From the NCBI RefSeq assembly GCF_905404315.1, contig NC_066290.1, positions 9,795,453-9,859,452 on the forward strand: a stretch of 64,000 bases of DNA, given 5' to 3'. Within the stretch, counting starts at the first letter, position 1. Each line of letters begins with the position of its first letter. This DNA comes from Leptidea sinapis. Lineage: Eukaryota > Arthropoda > Insecta > Lepidoptera > Pieridae. The notes under the pieces were generated by a model, which was given only the letters and a program-made list of their open reading frames with translations, was not told the origin of the DNA and searched no databases. Made by a program: the position numbers and the translations under genes. Below, one piece after another: positions 1-11,593 of this stretch.

Positions 1-155
1 ATTTGGAGTAGTGAGCGAAGCTTCGTGGAGCTAATTGCAAATGTGTTCTGCATATAACACCCCCCGGGACTTCAACCAATAAGGAGCGATTCTGTGCTTC
101 AAAGACAGTAGCCTTGCCCTTTTCAAGCCTTGCTGGTGCCTGTATTTAGTATTTA

Positions 156-573
156 CAGTAGAACGTCGTTAAGTCGAACCTCGATAAGTTTTAAACCACC
201 AAATCCCGAAAAATTGTTATGTTCCCTTCCCTTCAAACATCAAAACTTCCGTTACTCAAAATCTCCACCCTCTATTAGTCGAAATAATCAGTAAGTCCCT
301 CCAAAACATTTTGGTACATATTTTACCTCCACAACTGTAAAAACTTAATTTTACTTCTGTATCTGGAATATGTTTGATAATGCTATAGATAATTAACAAC
401 CGAATTATTTAAAGCAAAAAAAAAAATACTGTTTTTCTAAATGCCATATCTTTTATTTTACGGATGATTTCAAATAATGTTGACTCAAAATCTACCAAGT
501 TCAAATTCTATAACGAAAACATTAAGTCGAATTTTTTGGCGTCTTCTTTGATCGGCTTATAGACGTTCTACTG
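156..573. mobile_element. pogo/Tigger-like MITE
   Basis: A 418-bp element with terminal inverted repeats. Both ends read CAGTAGAACGTC inward and remain similar for about 24 bp (left continues GTTAAGTCGA, right TATAAGCCGA). It is flanked on both sides by TA (154-155 and 574-575), the target duplication expected for Tc1/mariner/pogo elements. The CAGTAG terminus followed by TAAG-CGA resembles pogo/Tigger ends. There is no transposase frame inside, so it is non-autonomous. Confidence 0.85.
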
Positions 574-652
574 TATATTTCTTGCATGTGTACTTACAGG
601 CCTGAGTCATTTCTGTTTCTAACTGAATTACAATGGAGTTTCGCTCATCATC

Positions 653-770
653 AACAGCCGGAAGACTTTAGTGCCCCACCGCTCAGAATTCTTGAAAAAG
701 CCTATATTCTTGTCGCTGTGAGACTTAAGATGTTATTAAATCAAGAACCCGCACCGTACTGTTATGAACA
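653..770 (+). repeat. Repeat A fragment
   Basis: Degraded partial copy of the hairpin-bearing repeat A seen complete at 1945-2236. It keeps the CCGCTCAGAATTCTTGAAAA arm and the GAGACTTAAGATGTTA segment. Both ends are eroded. Confidence 0.55.
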
Positions 771-1944
771 GAGTGAATACTCCATTTTTACCAAAAAAAA
801 ATTTCATAATAATGTTCAGCTCTCTTTGTCGAATATATTCTCACAGAATAAGTGCTGTATATCTGGCAGTTTTATCAGCTCACTGTTATTTTTATTGGGT
901 CAAGAAATACCTGCATCAGATCTTTCTAGCTAACACAACACGAGTAAGTGATACTTAATAAATACCACCTTAACCATCTGCACCACAATAGAATATATAC
1001 AAAACATGAGAAAATCTTTATACACTAAATTTATATGCACTTAAGATATTGTAGAGTGCTATCCAAGATGTAGAAAAAGAAATAGAGAGAAACAAGCGCT
1101 ACGTTGGCAAGAGGTAGAAACAACATGTAGAAGAACAATTTACGACAAAAAAATGTGATAACTTCTATGTCGGCGGACAAACGAGCGATGAATTTTGCTG
1201 CAATGTTTGCAATAGATACTTCATTAATTTATTCATTCATTATAATGATGAGATTTAATAAATACAAAGAAAGTACTAAGAAAATGAAGAAAATACAAAA
1301 AAGAATGATAAAACAAATTGTTGCAAGTTAAAGAAATGATTTTTGACATTGAGATTTTAGATCATAATGTTCATCTCAATGTATCTTAAAACTATGCTTA
1401 CAATATCCATAATAATGTACTTGAATCAGATTACATCATGCAGCAAATACATTTCGTATTTAAATACGACATCTGTTAGGATTACAACATACATTTTCGT
1501 GTTATTGTCGAACAGGATCATCTTCCAAAATGTTTCCAAATATGCTATAATTCTTACTCGTAATGCAACATTATACAAAATTTATGTTACCTTTTCGAAT
1601 TTTTGCAATATCATGGATATAACAAAACACGATTCTTCGTTTACTTTATTTATGGAATAACTCTGATCGTTGTAGTAAAGAGTAATTGGTTAACAACGAC
1701 AATTTAATTGGATTCTTAACTGGTATCTCAGCTTCAGATGGCAGATATATCGTTCAGTTAATTTTTTATTAGCAAATAACGCATCGTGGGAACATGTTTA
1801 TAGTTGTTAACCTATATGTATGTAAACGTTTGTTGTTTGCTATGAAAAAATAATGTTATTTATTTTTGATCTTTTCCCGAACCCGAGTGTCATATAAAGT
1901 GAAGTGACATAACTTTTGGAACTTTTTTTTATGAAAATAAGGGA

Positions 1945-2236
1945 TGAAACGAGCAGGATGTTCAGCTGGTGGTAATTAATACGCCCTGCCCATTACAATG
2001 CAGTGCCGCTCAGGATTCTTGAAAACCCCAAAAATTCTGAGCGGCACTACAAATGCGCTCGTCTCCTTGAGACATAAGATGTTAAGTCTCATTTGCCCAC
2101 TAATTTCACTAGCTACGGCGCCCTTCAGACTGAAACACAGTAATGCTTACACATTACTGCTTCACGGCAGAAATAGGCACCGTTGTGGTACCCATAATCT
2201 AGCCGGCATCCTGTGCAAAGGAGTCTCCCACTGGTA
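1945..2236 (+). repeat. Dispersed repeat A (about 290 bp, hairpin-bearing)
   Basis: Reference copy of a repeat present at least seven times here (653, 1945, 21553 on +; 16998, 39745, 41062, 59625 on -). It starts near GGGATGAAACGAGCAGGATG and ends near GGAGTCTCCCACTGG. It contains an inverted repeat (2002-2021 with 2029-2048; 18 of 20 bases pair) built on AGTGCCGCTCAG, and a second small hairpin CAGTAATG/CATTACTG near 2143-2162. No protein frame is shared between copies, so it is either a MITE/SINE or the 3' end of an autonomous element not seen here. Confidence 0.8.
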
Positions 2237-2239
2237 GAC

Positions 2240-2935
2240 TACTACGGTTTCCAATACCTTTACTAACTCGTGATTAAACCAGGTTTTATAACACCCACCA
2301 GTGTGTAAAAACGTTCTAGCAAGCACGCACTTTTCACTTTGGTTCGATGTTTAATTAAAGCCTTAAATTCTTTTTCACATGTGCATAGTAAAAAAAAAAT
2401 ATTAAATTTCGTGTCCAAAAAATTTAAACAATCTAGATGAAATTTGGAAACTGAACTATAGATACATTTATACGCCTATTGTTCCTGTTTTTACACTTAT
2501 GTTTGAAGAAACCTAGGACTTTAAAAACAAAAATATCAAATAAAGCATAACAGAGAGACACGTTTACTGGTGATGTGAAAGGATAAAGGCGCCTTTAGGA
2601 TGATATTTATTCAAATGAAAGAGACGTGTACGTTTCAATGTAGTTATGAAAGAGATGCTGAAGAAGAATTGAACAGGATATGAGAGTCAGAGAGTTGACT
2701 TTTTCTGGTGATAGATGAGCATATTATACTGATTGGTGCAAAGCATGTTCGTTGTAAAAACCAAACTAAATGAAGTAAAGATCGTTGCGACAAAAAATCA
2801 ACACTTAGAGCTTCATCGTTTTACAAATCATTTCAATTACTATATAATATGTAAAGTGATGAAATAAAAACACTTAAAAGTCAAATAGTTATACAGCAGA
2901 TGCATCAATCCACATACTCCGTAAATAAATAGAAA
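2240..2935. other. No recognisable feature
   Basis: AT-rich sequence with no long frame and no match to any repeat family recognised elsewhere in the window. Confidence 0.5.
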
Positions 2936-2939
2936 GGCA

Positions 2940-3200
2940 GTCGACGACAAACAATGAAGCAACATTTATATGCAATGCCAAGAAATCGAGCTATTCGTTA
3001 AGTACTGAATCTTGACAAGTCGAGCAGCAAATTGTGGAATAAGCTTCCTTGCGTGGTGTTTTCTTGACAATAAAACATACGTTAAAAATACATCTTTCTA
3101 GAAGGCTGATAATGATCTTGTGATTTTTCTTATTTGGCAGGAGAATGTAGGCGATGGTCGCTTAAAATAAGGTGATCCAACTTCTCCATTGTCCTCGTCT
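2940..3200. mobile_element. Two decayed LINE-a fragments in opposite orientation
   Basis: Bases 2940-3008 resemble the minus strand of LINE-a (AACAATGAAGCAACAT, ATCGAGCTATTCGTTAAGTACT). Bases 3010-3200 resemble its plus-strand 3' end: GTGGAATAAGCTTCCTTGCG, then the AGAATGTAGGCGATGG segment and the terminal TCTTCCATAAAA. Both are much more diverged than the copy at 7385-8237. The same head-to-head arrangement recurs at 7385-8770. Confidence 0.5.
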
Positions 3201-4590
3201 TCCATAAAATACAAATGCCTGTATGACAGCAAATAATTATGATTACTAATACTATATAATAAGTAATACCAAGTTCCAGAATGTTCACCAAGCAACCTAA
3301 AAAAAGGGTTCATTTAACAAAAGTATTATAAAGTACATTATTTTCTCATGAAAGTATTAAAAAGTGGTGGGACCCTGATTGTTCTTTGAAACTTGTTCGG
3401 GTTTTCCAAGACATTAAATCCTCCTAAACATACTGAGCATTAAGCTTGTCAAGGTGACTTAGATAAAGGTCTACCACCGCGATCGTCCATATAATAAAGC
3501 TTGTAAAGCAATTTAAAGAGTACAACTTCCCTAAGAAGTCAAAATATAACAATCACACATAAGATCTCCATTGTTGTAAACACCACAATACAAATGTAAC
3601 ACCTTAACCTTACTTGGAACAATTTATCTCCTTTCTGTTACACTAATTACAATTTGCATCCAAGTACGTAGTAGTAGTCCGTATATGAATGATTAAATCC
3701 ATCGTTATGAAGACATAGTTTTCGAAAACGCTGAATTTATTAAAATTTATTATCAAATTAAATACTAATCTATAAAAATTGCGAACCAAAAAATAATATT
3801 TAACACTACATTTTTAATTTTTTTCCAAACAAAAAAACGCATTTCGCATCTCGTTAGCGAAATATTTATATTGAAATTGATAAATAAACTAAGAAGCTAT
3901 GCCACAGTTAATTCTTTGTTTTCGAAGTCATTTAATTGGTTTCCAGCTATTAGCACATATTTAGTTTCTCTTTCTGCGTTTCTTTTACTGCTATTTCATT
4001 GTAAAACTGAATTTGGCATTTTTAAATTCTAATCAATCAAACAATCTTAAACTCACAACTGACAGAATATTTTTTTTACTATAATCTTCTTTAAGTAACG
4101 AAAGTATGACATATTTAATTAAAGCACTACTTAAAATCATTAAAACACGTTGAATTACTGGATTTTAATATTAATTATAACGACGTTGCTCGAGATTCGA
4201 CACGCTTAACGTTACTGTAAATAAGAAATGTTCATTTTCGTTACAGTTTAAAAATTCAGTAATTACACATGCCTCAAAACTTTCATAAACTATTTCTATT
4301 AAAAAATTATAAATTTTATCTATACTTTCTGATTTAGTTCCTCGGTTCATATTGTATCATTGCTCATTATTTTTGTGATCATTAATATCATATAAATATA
4401 CGCCATTAATATCTTAATACAGGTAATTTCTACATTTAAAATAATCTATAAAGTCATTGCGAACTTTGGTGTAACCACCAACATATAAATATTATATTCT
4501 ACATCAAATTTATAAAATTTCATTTTATTTCGCCATCATCCTTTTTTTCTTCTCTCATTTCTTCTTTTGGCTGGAACATCCCAAAGAGAA
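3201..4590. other. No recognisable feature
   Basis: AT-rich sequence without coding signals or recognised repeats. Confidence 0.45.
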
Positions 4591-4702
4591 CGGGGAACCA
4601 GATAAAAATGACGGTCGTATTCTATTTTCAAATTCTTCTCTTCACTGATTAGTTCGGTTCCTCGCGTTGTCATTTTTATCTGACACTCTCCTTTCTCCAC
4701 AG

Positions 4703-5032
4703 ATGTACAAGAATTGGCGAGGCAGAACAAAATCACGACGCAGATTTTGGAGGCATTTATCCAGAAGAAACTTGGCCTTGCCAGCAACAATTATAGAGCA
4801 CCGTCAATTTTTGACATAATCCCTATGAAAAAACCAGAAGAGCGGACTGTCAGACAGTCCATGAATGAAGAAGAACCAGAACAACAGGAAACTAGTACTG
4901 TAGAAGATACAGATGTTAACGAAGAAAGTGACGCGGATGACTCAAAGTTTGAAGATTTAAAGGAATATTCGGAATATGATGGATTACAAAGTGTGGAGAG
5001 CGAGCAGATAGATTCTATATTATATTCAGAAG
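4703..5032 (+). CDS. Candidate internal exon of an unidentified acidic protein
   Basis: An open frame follows a good splice acceptor (CTCCTTTCTCCACAG, ending 4702). There is no in-frame ATG at the start, so it looks like an internal exon. It reads from phase 1 (two bases, then VQELARQNKITTQILEAFIQ...), has a helical basic/hydrophobic first third and then a strongly acidic tail rich in E, D and S. A donor-like site, GAAG|GTATTC, lies at 5032/5033 and would also leave phase 1. If it is not used, the frame stops with TGA at 5041-5043. The composition is unlike the TE frames nearby, and no transposon homology was recognised. I do not recognise the protein. It could join the 60-bp candidate exon at 19974-20033, whose phase matches. 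Confidence 0.4.
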
Positions 5033-5299
5033 GTATTCTTTGAAAATCTTATGGCACACCTATATTTTTTTATAATATTTACGTATCAGAATTGGTTTTA
5101 ATGATTTTTATGAAATTAGGCACACGTTTTAGGGGCGAAAGATGTTTCTAGCTAGTTTTTATTTCTGTTAAAACGTTTTTATAACTATAATATACTATAA
5201 ATGAAAAAGTTAGAAATGAAATACAAAAAAAAACCTATACCGCTTCATAACACATTGTTTAGATTTACAAGATTTCTCAAGTCAATTTCCTAATATGCA

Positions 5300-5975
5300 A
5301 ATATTGGAGTTGAGCAGGTTATCAACTGTAAAGTAGATCCTCTACATGACGCACAATAGCATTTTAAATAGTAGTAAGGATAGGGTGCATATTCATACGT
5401 AACATAATTTCTTGATTGTACTGCGAGTGAGAACTTGTTATTTTACAATTACATTCAAGTGTCAAAACGAAATATACCATTTGCTAGACGCTTTGCTCCG
5501 ACGTGGCTGCAATGAGTTACGCAGTAACAAAATATGCCATCAAAAACATAACTTGTAAAAAAAGCCAAGTCTCGCAACTCAGTTCAGTCAATGTATTTAG
5601 TCCCTACTTAATGATCCTTCTGACTTAAGTTATTACGTATTTAGCTAACCTAACATCATCTTACAGTGACCATATAATACTAAAAATTTGCGCTACTTTT
5701 GATGATCAGTATGTAAGAAAGAAAAAAGAAAAAAGATTTATTTGCAACAAATATAGTATTATCAATTTATATAGAATAATTATAACCAAACCAAAAAAGG
5801 AAATAAATTACATACACAAAGTGTTTGCCACAAGTTGGTCACACTCCAGCACGATGCTGATGACTATCGTAACCAGCGCTGATCTTTCAGTGGAAGAAAC
5901 AAATGACGCGACACACAACGTATGCCATAAGTGGTGCATGACTTTTGCATGTCTTATTTGTATGGGAAAAATTAA
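5300..5975 (+). repeat. Two repeat segments shared with 30520-30975
   Basis: The segment near 5302-5345 (GTTGAGCAGGTTATCAACTG...TAGATCCTCTA) is also found near 30943-30978. The segment near 5820-5960 (TTTGCCACAAGTTGGTCACA, CAGCGCTGATCTT) is also found near 30524-30620. The order of the two segments is reversed between the two sites, though both lie on the + strand. No terminal structure was identified. Confidence 0.5.
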
Positions 5976-5979
5976 AAAT

Positions 5980-7320
5980 TTTGGGTGTGGTACAGATACT
6001 CACATCATACAAGGTAGAAAAGTATGAATAGATAAACATGATATTAATTTTCAATTACGATACAAATAAGAGAAGCTTAGTTGTAAATACATTCATGTAA
6101 TATACTCGTATACACAGACAGTAGGCACAGAAAACTTTCATCTTTAATGATTATAAAAGAATGGAACGATTATAAAAATCAAAACTTTTGCAAAACTGCT
6201 GAAAATGTGCGTTGTGTTGTGGTATTTAACCTATGCTGCATAACACTGAGTCAGCTTCTTCTGATGATCAACGACTGCCAAAAAGTACCTAGCTTTAAAT
6301 TAAATACATATTTTTCTTTTGTATTTTTGTTATTTTTATTTGGTGTTTCTATTACTCTGTATTTTCTGTGTGGTTTGTTAGGATGCCGTACGAAAAGGAT
6401 AAAAACGGAACGTATTACTAAAACTCCGCTGTTTTTCCAACTGTCAGTGAGTCTGTCATCAGCCTGTATCCCATGAACCGTGGTATTTAAACAGATGAAA
6501 TCTTCACATAAAGAATGTATTTTTGTGATCGTTATAACAACAAATAAAATATACAACAAAATTGATTTTTTTCTCGATATTGATAAAGACAATAGGTAAA
6601 AACGCTTAAAATATTCATAGAATAGTTAAATCGATATTCAATTTAAAAATAAATAATTAAATTAAAATAAAATAAATATTTAAAGGGGGCTCCTATACAA
6701 CAAACATGTTTTTTTTTTGCCGTTTTTGTAGATAATGGTGTGGACCCTTCGTGCTCGAGTCTGACTCCAACTTGGCTAGTAACTTTATTAGTAACATTTT
6801 TGTTAAATTTATCATTATTTCATTCATAAATGGCCTTTCCGGGTTGACCGAGAAGGTTGTTGTGCAGTTTCAATGTACCGCAGACTTTAGTATTTGATGT
6901 TACTTGATTATTACTTCTCGTGCCTAAAAAAAAAACCTTTACAGTCGGACTAATAAGTAATTTTCTAAGTTGTCTATTTAAAAACTATTCGGTACTGGAC
7001 ATTTACATAAAGGTACGGATGCACGTTTATATGACCTTAAGCGTAGTTGCGGCATCGTTGATCGTAAATCCTACAAATATTGACTGACAGAAAATATTTA
7101 TATACCATGTCATTCATCGCGTAATCTTTACCTCACGAAAAATGTCGTAACTTCATTTTTGATCAACAGATTGTAATGTAGACTTAAGTTTTATAGGCAT
7201 TGCGAGAATACTAGGTCAAACTCATAGCTATGATGGTTTGAAAATAAATAAACAGTCTAATTTATGGAAATATTGGTCTCAGTCAGATTGTACCTAAATA
7301 GTTCTGGTGTACGACAAACT
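5980..7320. other. No recognisable feature
   Basis: AT-rich sequence. Short frames here (for example near 6147-6476) show no splice sites, motifs or composition suggesting a gene. Confidence 0.45.
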
Positions 7321-7384
7321 AGACGAGAGCTAGAGACGACGAGAGAGAGATTCCTCTGCAATACTAGAGGAATCACAGGAATGT

Positions 7385-8237
7385 TGATGTCCTTCTAGGA
7401 AGGCGTATCCGCGAACGAAGAAATCACTTTCGTTTCGTCCTGGAAAGACTGCGAAATAACTCAAGTTTGCGCGTTTACCACTAAAAAAACCCCATTTGTC
7501 GTATCACCGCTCTTCGAGAATACTTTTCTTAAAGCCGCGCCTAGTATCGGAATACTGGGTCTCGAAATCTCGAGTGATTGCCAATTCCGTGGCCAACTAG
7601 AGGGCAAAGCCAAATTGGCTTCGAAGAAGCTGGGCGTCATCAATAGAGCACGGCAATACTTCAAGCCGGCCCACATTCTAGCGCTCTACAAAGCGCAGGT
7701 CCGGCCACACATGGAGTATTGCTGTCATCTCTGGTCTCCCCAGTATCTGCTCGATCCATTTGACCGCGTGTAACGTAGAGCAGCTCGAATTGTCGGGGAC
7801 TCAGTACTCTGTGAACGGCTGGATCTCTTGGCGTTGCGTAGACACGTCGCTTCATTGTGTGTCTTCTACCGCATTTATCACGGGGAGTGTTCCGAAGAGC
7901 TGTTTAACCGGATTCCTGCCGCCGAATTCCACCTTCGCACGACACGCCACAAGTTAGGATTTCATCCCCACCATCTGGATGTGTTGCGGTCCTCCACAGT
8001 GCGGTTTTCAAGGAACTTTCTCCCTCGTACTACAAAGCTATGGAATGAGCTTCCTTGTGCGGTGTTTCCGGGACAATACGACATGGGTACCTTCAAAAAA
8101 AGTGCGTACACCTTACTTAAAGGCCGGCAACGCTCTTGTGATTCCTCTGGTGTTGCAAGAGAATGTGGGCGGCGGTAATCACTTAACACCAGGTGACCCG
8201 TACGCTCGTTTGTCCTCCTATTCCATAAAAAAAAAAA
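7385..8237 (+). mobile_element. LINE-a, 5'-truncated copy: reverse transcriptase C-terminal region
   Basis: One frame, broken by a single TAA near 7771, reads the C-terminal part of a non-LTR retrotransposon RT. It runs from FTTKKTPFVVSP through LGLEIS and the LYKAQVRPHMEYCCHLW motif to FLPRTTKLWNELP and ends at ARECGRR. A characteristic 3' end follows: CCAGGTGACCCGTACGCTCG, then TATTCCATAAAAAA at about 8220-8237. The fingers and palm catalytic region lie upstream and are missing, so this is a typical 5'-truncated insertion. The RT type is jockey/CR1-like; a CR1-Zenon assignment is possible but not proven. Confidence 0.85.
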
Positions 8238-8324
8238 AACTAATTTCACAGTTTCTTTGTAATGAACAGAGAGTTTTATACGTGCACTATGGAGGATCAC
8301 CACCCATCGGACGATGAGGATGAT

Positions 8325-8790
8325 ATCCAATTTTATGAACGTGCGAAGGTTGAAGCGGTGGGAGGACACTCTTCGGAACAGCCCCCGTGATAAATGCGGT
8401 AGAAGACACGCATTAAAGCGATGTCTCTATGCAATGTGTGTATGCAATCTACCAGTTCATAGAGTACTGGATCGTAAGTCAAATGGCTCGAGCTAATACC
8501 GAGGTCATGGGATGCAACAGACCAGAGATTCATCTCTTAAGCAATATCTATATGGCTGAACTTGTAGAGTGCTAGAATAAGGGCCGGCTTAAAGTAGATA
8601 TTGCCGTGCTCTATTTATTACCCTCAGTTTCTTGGAAGCCAGTTTGGCTTTGCCTTCAGATGACCGCAGAATCGGCAATCGCTCGAGAACTCGAGACCCA
8701 GTACCTATACCAATACAAGGCGAGGCATTAAGGGGAGTGTTGCGCCTTCTAGAGCACTAGAATCTGGGTCGGCTTGAAGTATTGCCTTTT
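8325..8790 (-). mobile_element. LINE-a fragment, inverted relative to the preceding copy
   Basis: The reverse strand matches the middle of the 7385-8237 copy (for example AGAAGACACGCATTAAAGCG and GGCTTTGCCTTCAGATGACC read as the complement of its RT C-terminal frame). It is older, with several indels, and lacks the 3' end. A 45-bp part near 8560-8605 is partly repeated at 8745-8790 (AGAGCACTAGAATCTGGGTC), suggesting a local duplication. Together with the copy at 7385 it forms a long imperfect inverted repeat. Confidence 0.75.
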
Positions 8791-9535
8791 ATATTTTAAC
8801 CTTCCATAATTAACTGTATGACGTTTTAGACGTGGCGTCGCTTCAATCAAGTTGCATGTTTGTGAGCGTTTGGGAGATCACCACTGATCACCAAGATTTC
8901 ATTTTATACTGGTTTTTTAAATTCAAATACTTTATTTCATGTCTACACACTCACTGCATATAACTTAGCTTACTTTTATTTGTAACTATTATTTACTGCA
9001 GTGTTTTTCAATCAAGCCTTACTTGGGAGGTCGCAGGCAAAAAGAAAAAGGCAAAGTAGACTACAATAAATACATATCGTCTTATGAGCAGGCAAACGGG
9101 CAAGACGTCACGTGGTGGAAAGTTGTGAGGCAACTGCCTGTGGAAATCAGCAAAAACGGCCGTTGACATTATTATATCGTTGACAGTGCTCTTGTAAGTC
9201 CTCTGGTCATTTGGTGGTCTTGGTATTCATTTTTACACCAAAACACCAGACAGTTATACTAAGACTCACTGAGCACATATTCAATAAATATATTAATTAG
9301 TATAGTTGATTATATTGATGATCATGATGCACTGTTCTTGCCTAGTTCTGTGCAGGCCACCTACAATTGTGTAATATTATATTAAGTAGACTAAGTTGTT
9401 ACATGATTTAAAAGATGGGCTGGGAGTTCCCTTATTTTTTCCCCCATATCAAAGCTTCTTTACGAATTGATGTAACTTCATGACGTCTACCGCATGCTAT
9501 GTTATTGTCTCTCCCTATGGTAAATAACTATATCT
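8791..9535. other. No recognisable feature
   Basis: AT-rich sequence with no frame or repeat that I could assign. Confidence 0.4.
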
Positions 9536-9625
9536 ATATTTATATTTCTGGTGTTACAAGGTATCGCAGTGATCACTTACCAGCAGATGACCCGTATACT
9601 CGTTTGTTATCTCTTTCATAAATAT
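9536..9625 (+). mobile_element. LINE-a 3'-end remnant
   Basis: Retains only the terminal segment: GGTGTTACAAGGTATCGCAG, GATCACTTACCAGCAGATGA, CCGTATACTCGTTTGTTATC and TTTCATAAAT, matching the 3' end of the copy at 7385-8237. Confidence 0.55.
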
Positions 9626-9974
9626 AATATACATATAGACATATTTTTATTTCACATCACACAAATTAATTTACAAAGTTTTATTAGACATAATCTAAAA
9701 TTAAAAACAATATCGCTTAAAATAAAGTAATATTTGTGAAAATATATAATCAAGAATGATACGAAAATGGACCTCGCTCAGCGTATGCTGTAGCAAATGC
9801 TACAGCGCTAGTTTTCAGCGTAGCCCATTACGAGACAACTCGCGCTGTGGTTTAGAAACGTATGATTTTTTTTTAGATACCTACAAGATAACACATACTG
9901 AAAACCTACCCAAAGAACTTATACATAGAAAATTCAACATTGAAGAATAAAGAAAGAAAAATTTACAAAAAAAT

Positions 9975-10066
9975 TTTAACAAAATAACAACTGACTTCAA
10001 AAACGCTATTCCAAAACGCTAGATTATAATATGCACTAAAAAGTATGAAAATAATTGTGTATTTTT
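9975..10066 (-). mobile_element. End of a CGACTTCAAAAA-type TIR element
   Basis: Starts with AACAACTGACTTCAAAAACG and continues as the reverse complement of 57985-58050 (shared TATAATATGCACTAAAAAGT). The Helitron-like element at 10075 follows almost immediately and has probably truncated it. Confidence 0.6.
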
Positions 10067-10074
10067 GTTATTTA

Positions 10075-10440
10075 CTAGCTGACCCGACAGACGTTGTTCT
10101 GTAAATAATAAATAAAATAATGTTTTTATATGAATTTGTCAATAATATATCATAACATCAAAAATTACTTCGTAAAATATGCACCCTGCTGTCGTTATGA
10201 AACTGTTTCACAGCAGAACTGTCAAACTGTGCGTCAATAAATTCTCTCATAGAAATTATGTATGGACACATCAAAGGAAAAACAAATTTGTTGTTTTTAT
10301 TTAATTTAGCAGCATTTTCCTATTTATTCACCTTCCCTGGACTTCCACAAATAATTCAAGACCTAAATTGGCCAAATCGGTCCAGCCGTTCTCGAGTTTT
10401 AGCGAGACTAACGAACGGCAATTCATTTTTATATATATCA
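10075..10440 (-). mobile_element. Non-autonomous Helitron-like element
   Basis: On the minus strand the 3' end is CGTCTGTCGGGTCAGCTAG followed by T, the CTAG|T terminus of Helitrons; the CTAG is at 10075-10078. The other end (near 10385-10440, GTTCTCGAGTTTTAGCGAGA, GCAATTCATTTTTATATATA) resembles the 5' region of lepidopteran Helitrons. No Rep/helicase frame is present, so it is non-autonomous. The 5' limit is approximate. Confidence 0.6.
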
Positions 10441-10767
10441 AAGGAAATGTTCAATTTATATATAAGAATACAGTCATAAACGAAAATTTAACGATAATTA
10501 CGCTGTTCGTATGAGCGAGGCACTTGGCGCCTGCTGTTTTATATACGAACTAAAATACCAAAAGTCTCGAGCATTGATAACTTTAAGTAAAACCTTAGAG
10601 TAACATTGTTACGATTGTTCAATAGCATGATTTTTTGATCAAGAGCCCTTGAAAACTCGAAATCATAAGTAATGATATATATAACTACATACTTAATTCA
10701 AATTAAGACATTTTGTTGATCACAGTTGCATTTAAAGCATATTGGGTCGCAGCCCAGTTTAACTAGT

Positions 10768-11540
10768 ATTTTTATTTTTATTTTATTTCATTAGGGAAGC
10801 TTACAGCCACAAACACAATACAGTTAAAATATGTGAATAAACATAAGGCCAATTAGTAGCAACAATATATGAAAAATAAATATTTCTAACGAAATTCTTA
10901 AGAGTTTTACAATTAAGTTTATAAATAAAGTTTAATGTAGCACCAACATATAATATTTAAGTGCACATTCAATACTTTTTATGTTACTAGTAAATAAATA
11001 ATATTTGAATATTGTAACTATTATACAAAATATTGCATAAATTGGAGGTTCTAAATAAAAAGCTATTTGATCGATACTGCGTTTGGTGGTAAGGGATATG
11101 AAGCAGAGGCGGCATAGACGTGCGAAGTGGGATTCTAAGGTGAATTAATTATAACAATATTGAGGGATGTCGACAAATTCTTGAGTAATTTTCAGTAAAA
11201 AGCTGATGTCAGCGAGATTTGGGCGTAGGTACAAAGGAATTAGATGGAATTTGTTACATCGATACGGATAGTCAAGTTCAGGCAAGTGAAATTTGTGCAT
11301 CAAAAAACGGGTAAACTTTTTCTGTATGCGTTCGATTGCGTTTAAATACATTAAAACGAGGATTCCATATTTCTGCGGCATATTCAAGATGGCTTCTGAC
11401 ATAAGCACACTAAAGAATTTTTACTGTCTTCATTTTCTTAAATTATTGAGAGGCACTAAATATGAAACCTAAAGCTTTGTAGGCCTTACTTACTATCGAT
11501 GTTACATGCTCCTCGAAAAACAATTTGCTGTCTTGGTTTT
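10768..11540 (-). mobile_element. Old LINE, RT C-terminus and 3' UTR
   Basis: On the minus strand the frames around 11540-11145 read an RT C-terminal region: HVTSIVSKAYKALGFIF, then after a frameshift IERIQKKFTRFL...LRPNLADISFLLKI. A 3' UTR follows and ends in an A/T-rich tail of TATTTTTATTTT type at 10768-10795. The 5' side is interrupted by the LINE-a insertion whose A-rich 3' end lies at about 11537. This family differs from LINE-a. Jockey/CR1 group by motif style. Confidence 0.6.
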
Positions 11541-11593
11541 TTTTTATGGAATAGGAGGACAAACGAGCGTACGGGTCACCTGGTGTTAAGTGA

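Noticed and set aside
812..943. ATG frame (MFSSLCRIYSHRISAVYLAV...) ending at a strong donor CGA|GTAAGT; possible first exon with a membrane segment
   Set aside because: It ends in phase 0 and does not match the phase 1 acceptor at 4702; no start context, and it sits beside a decayed repeat A fragment. A chance frame is likely.
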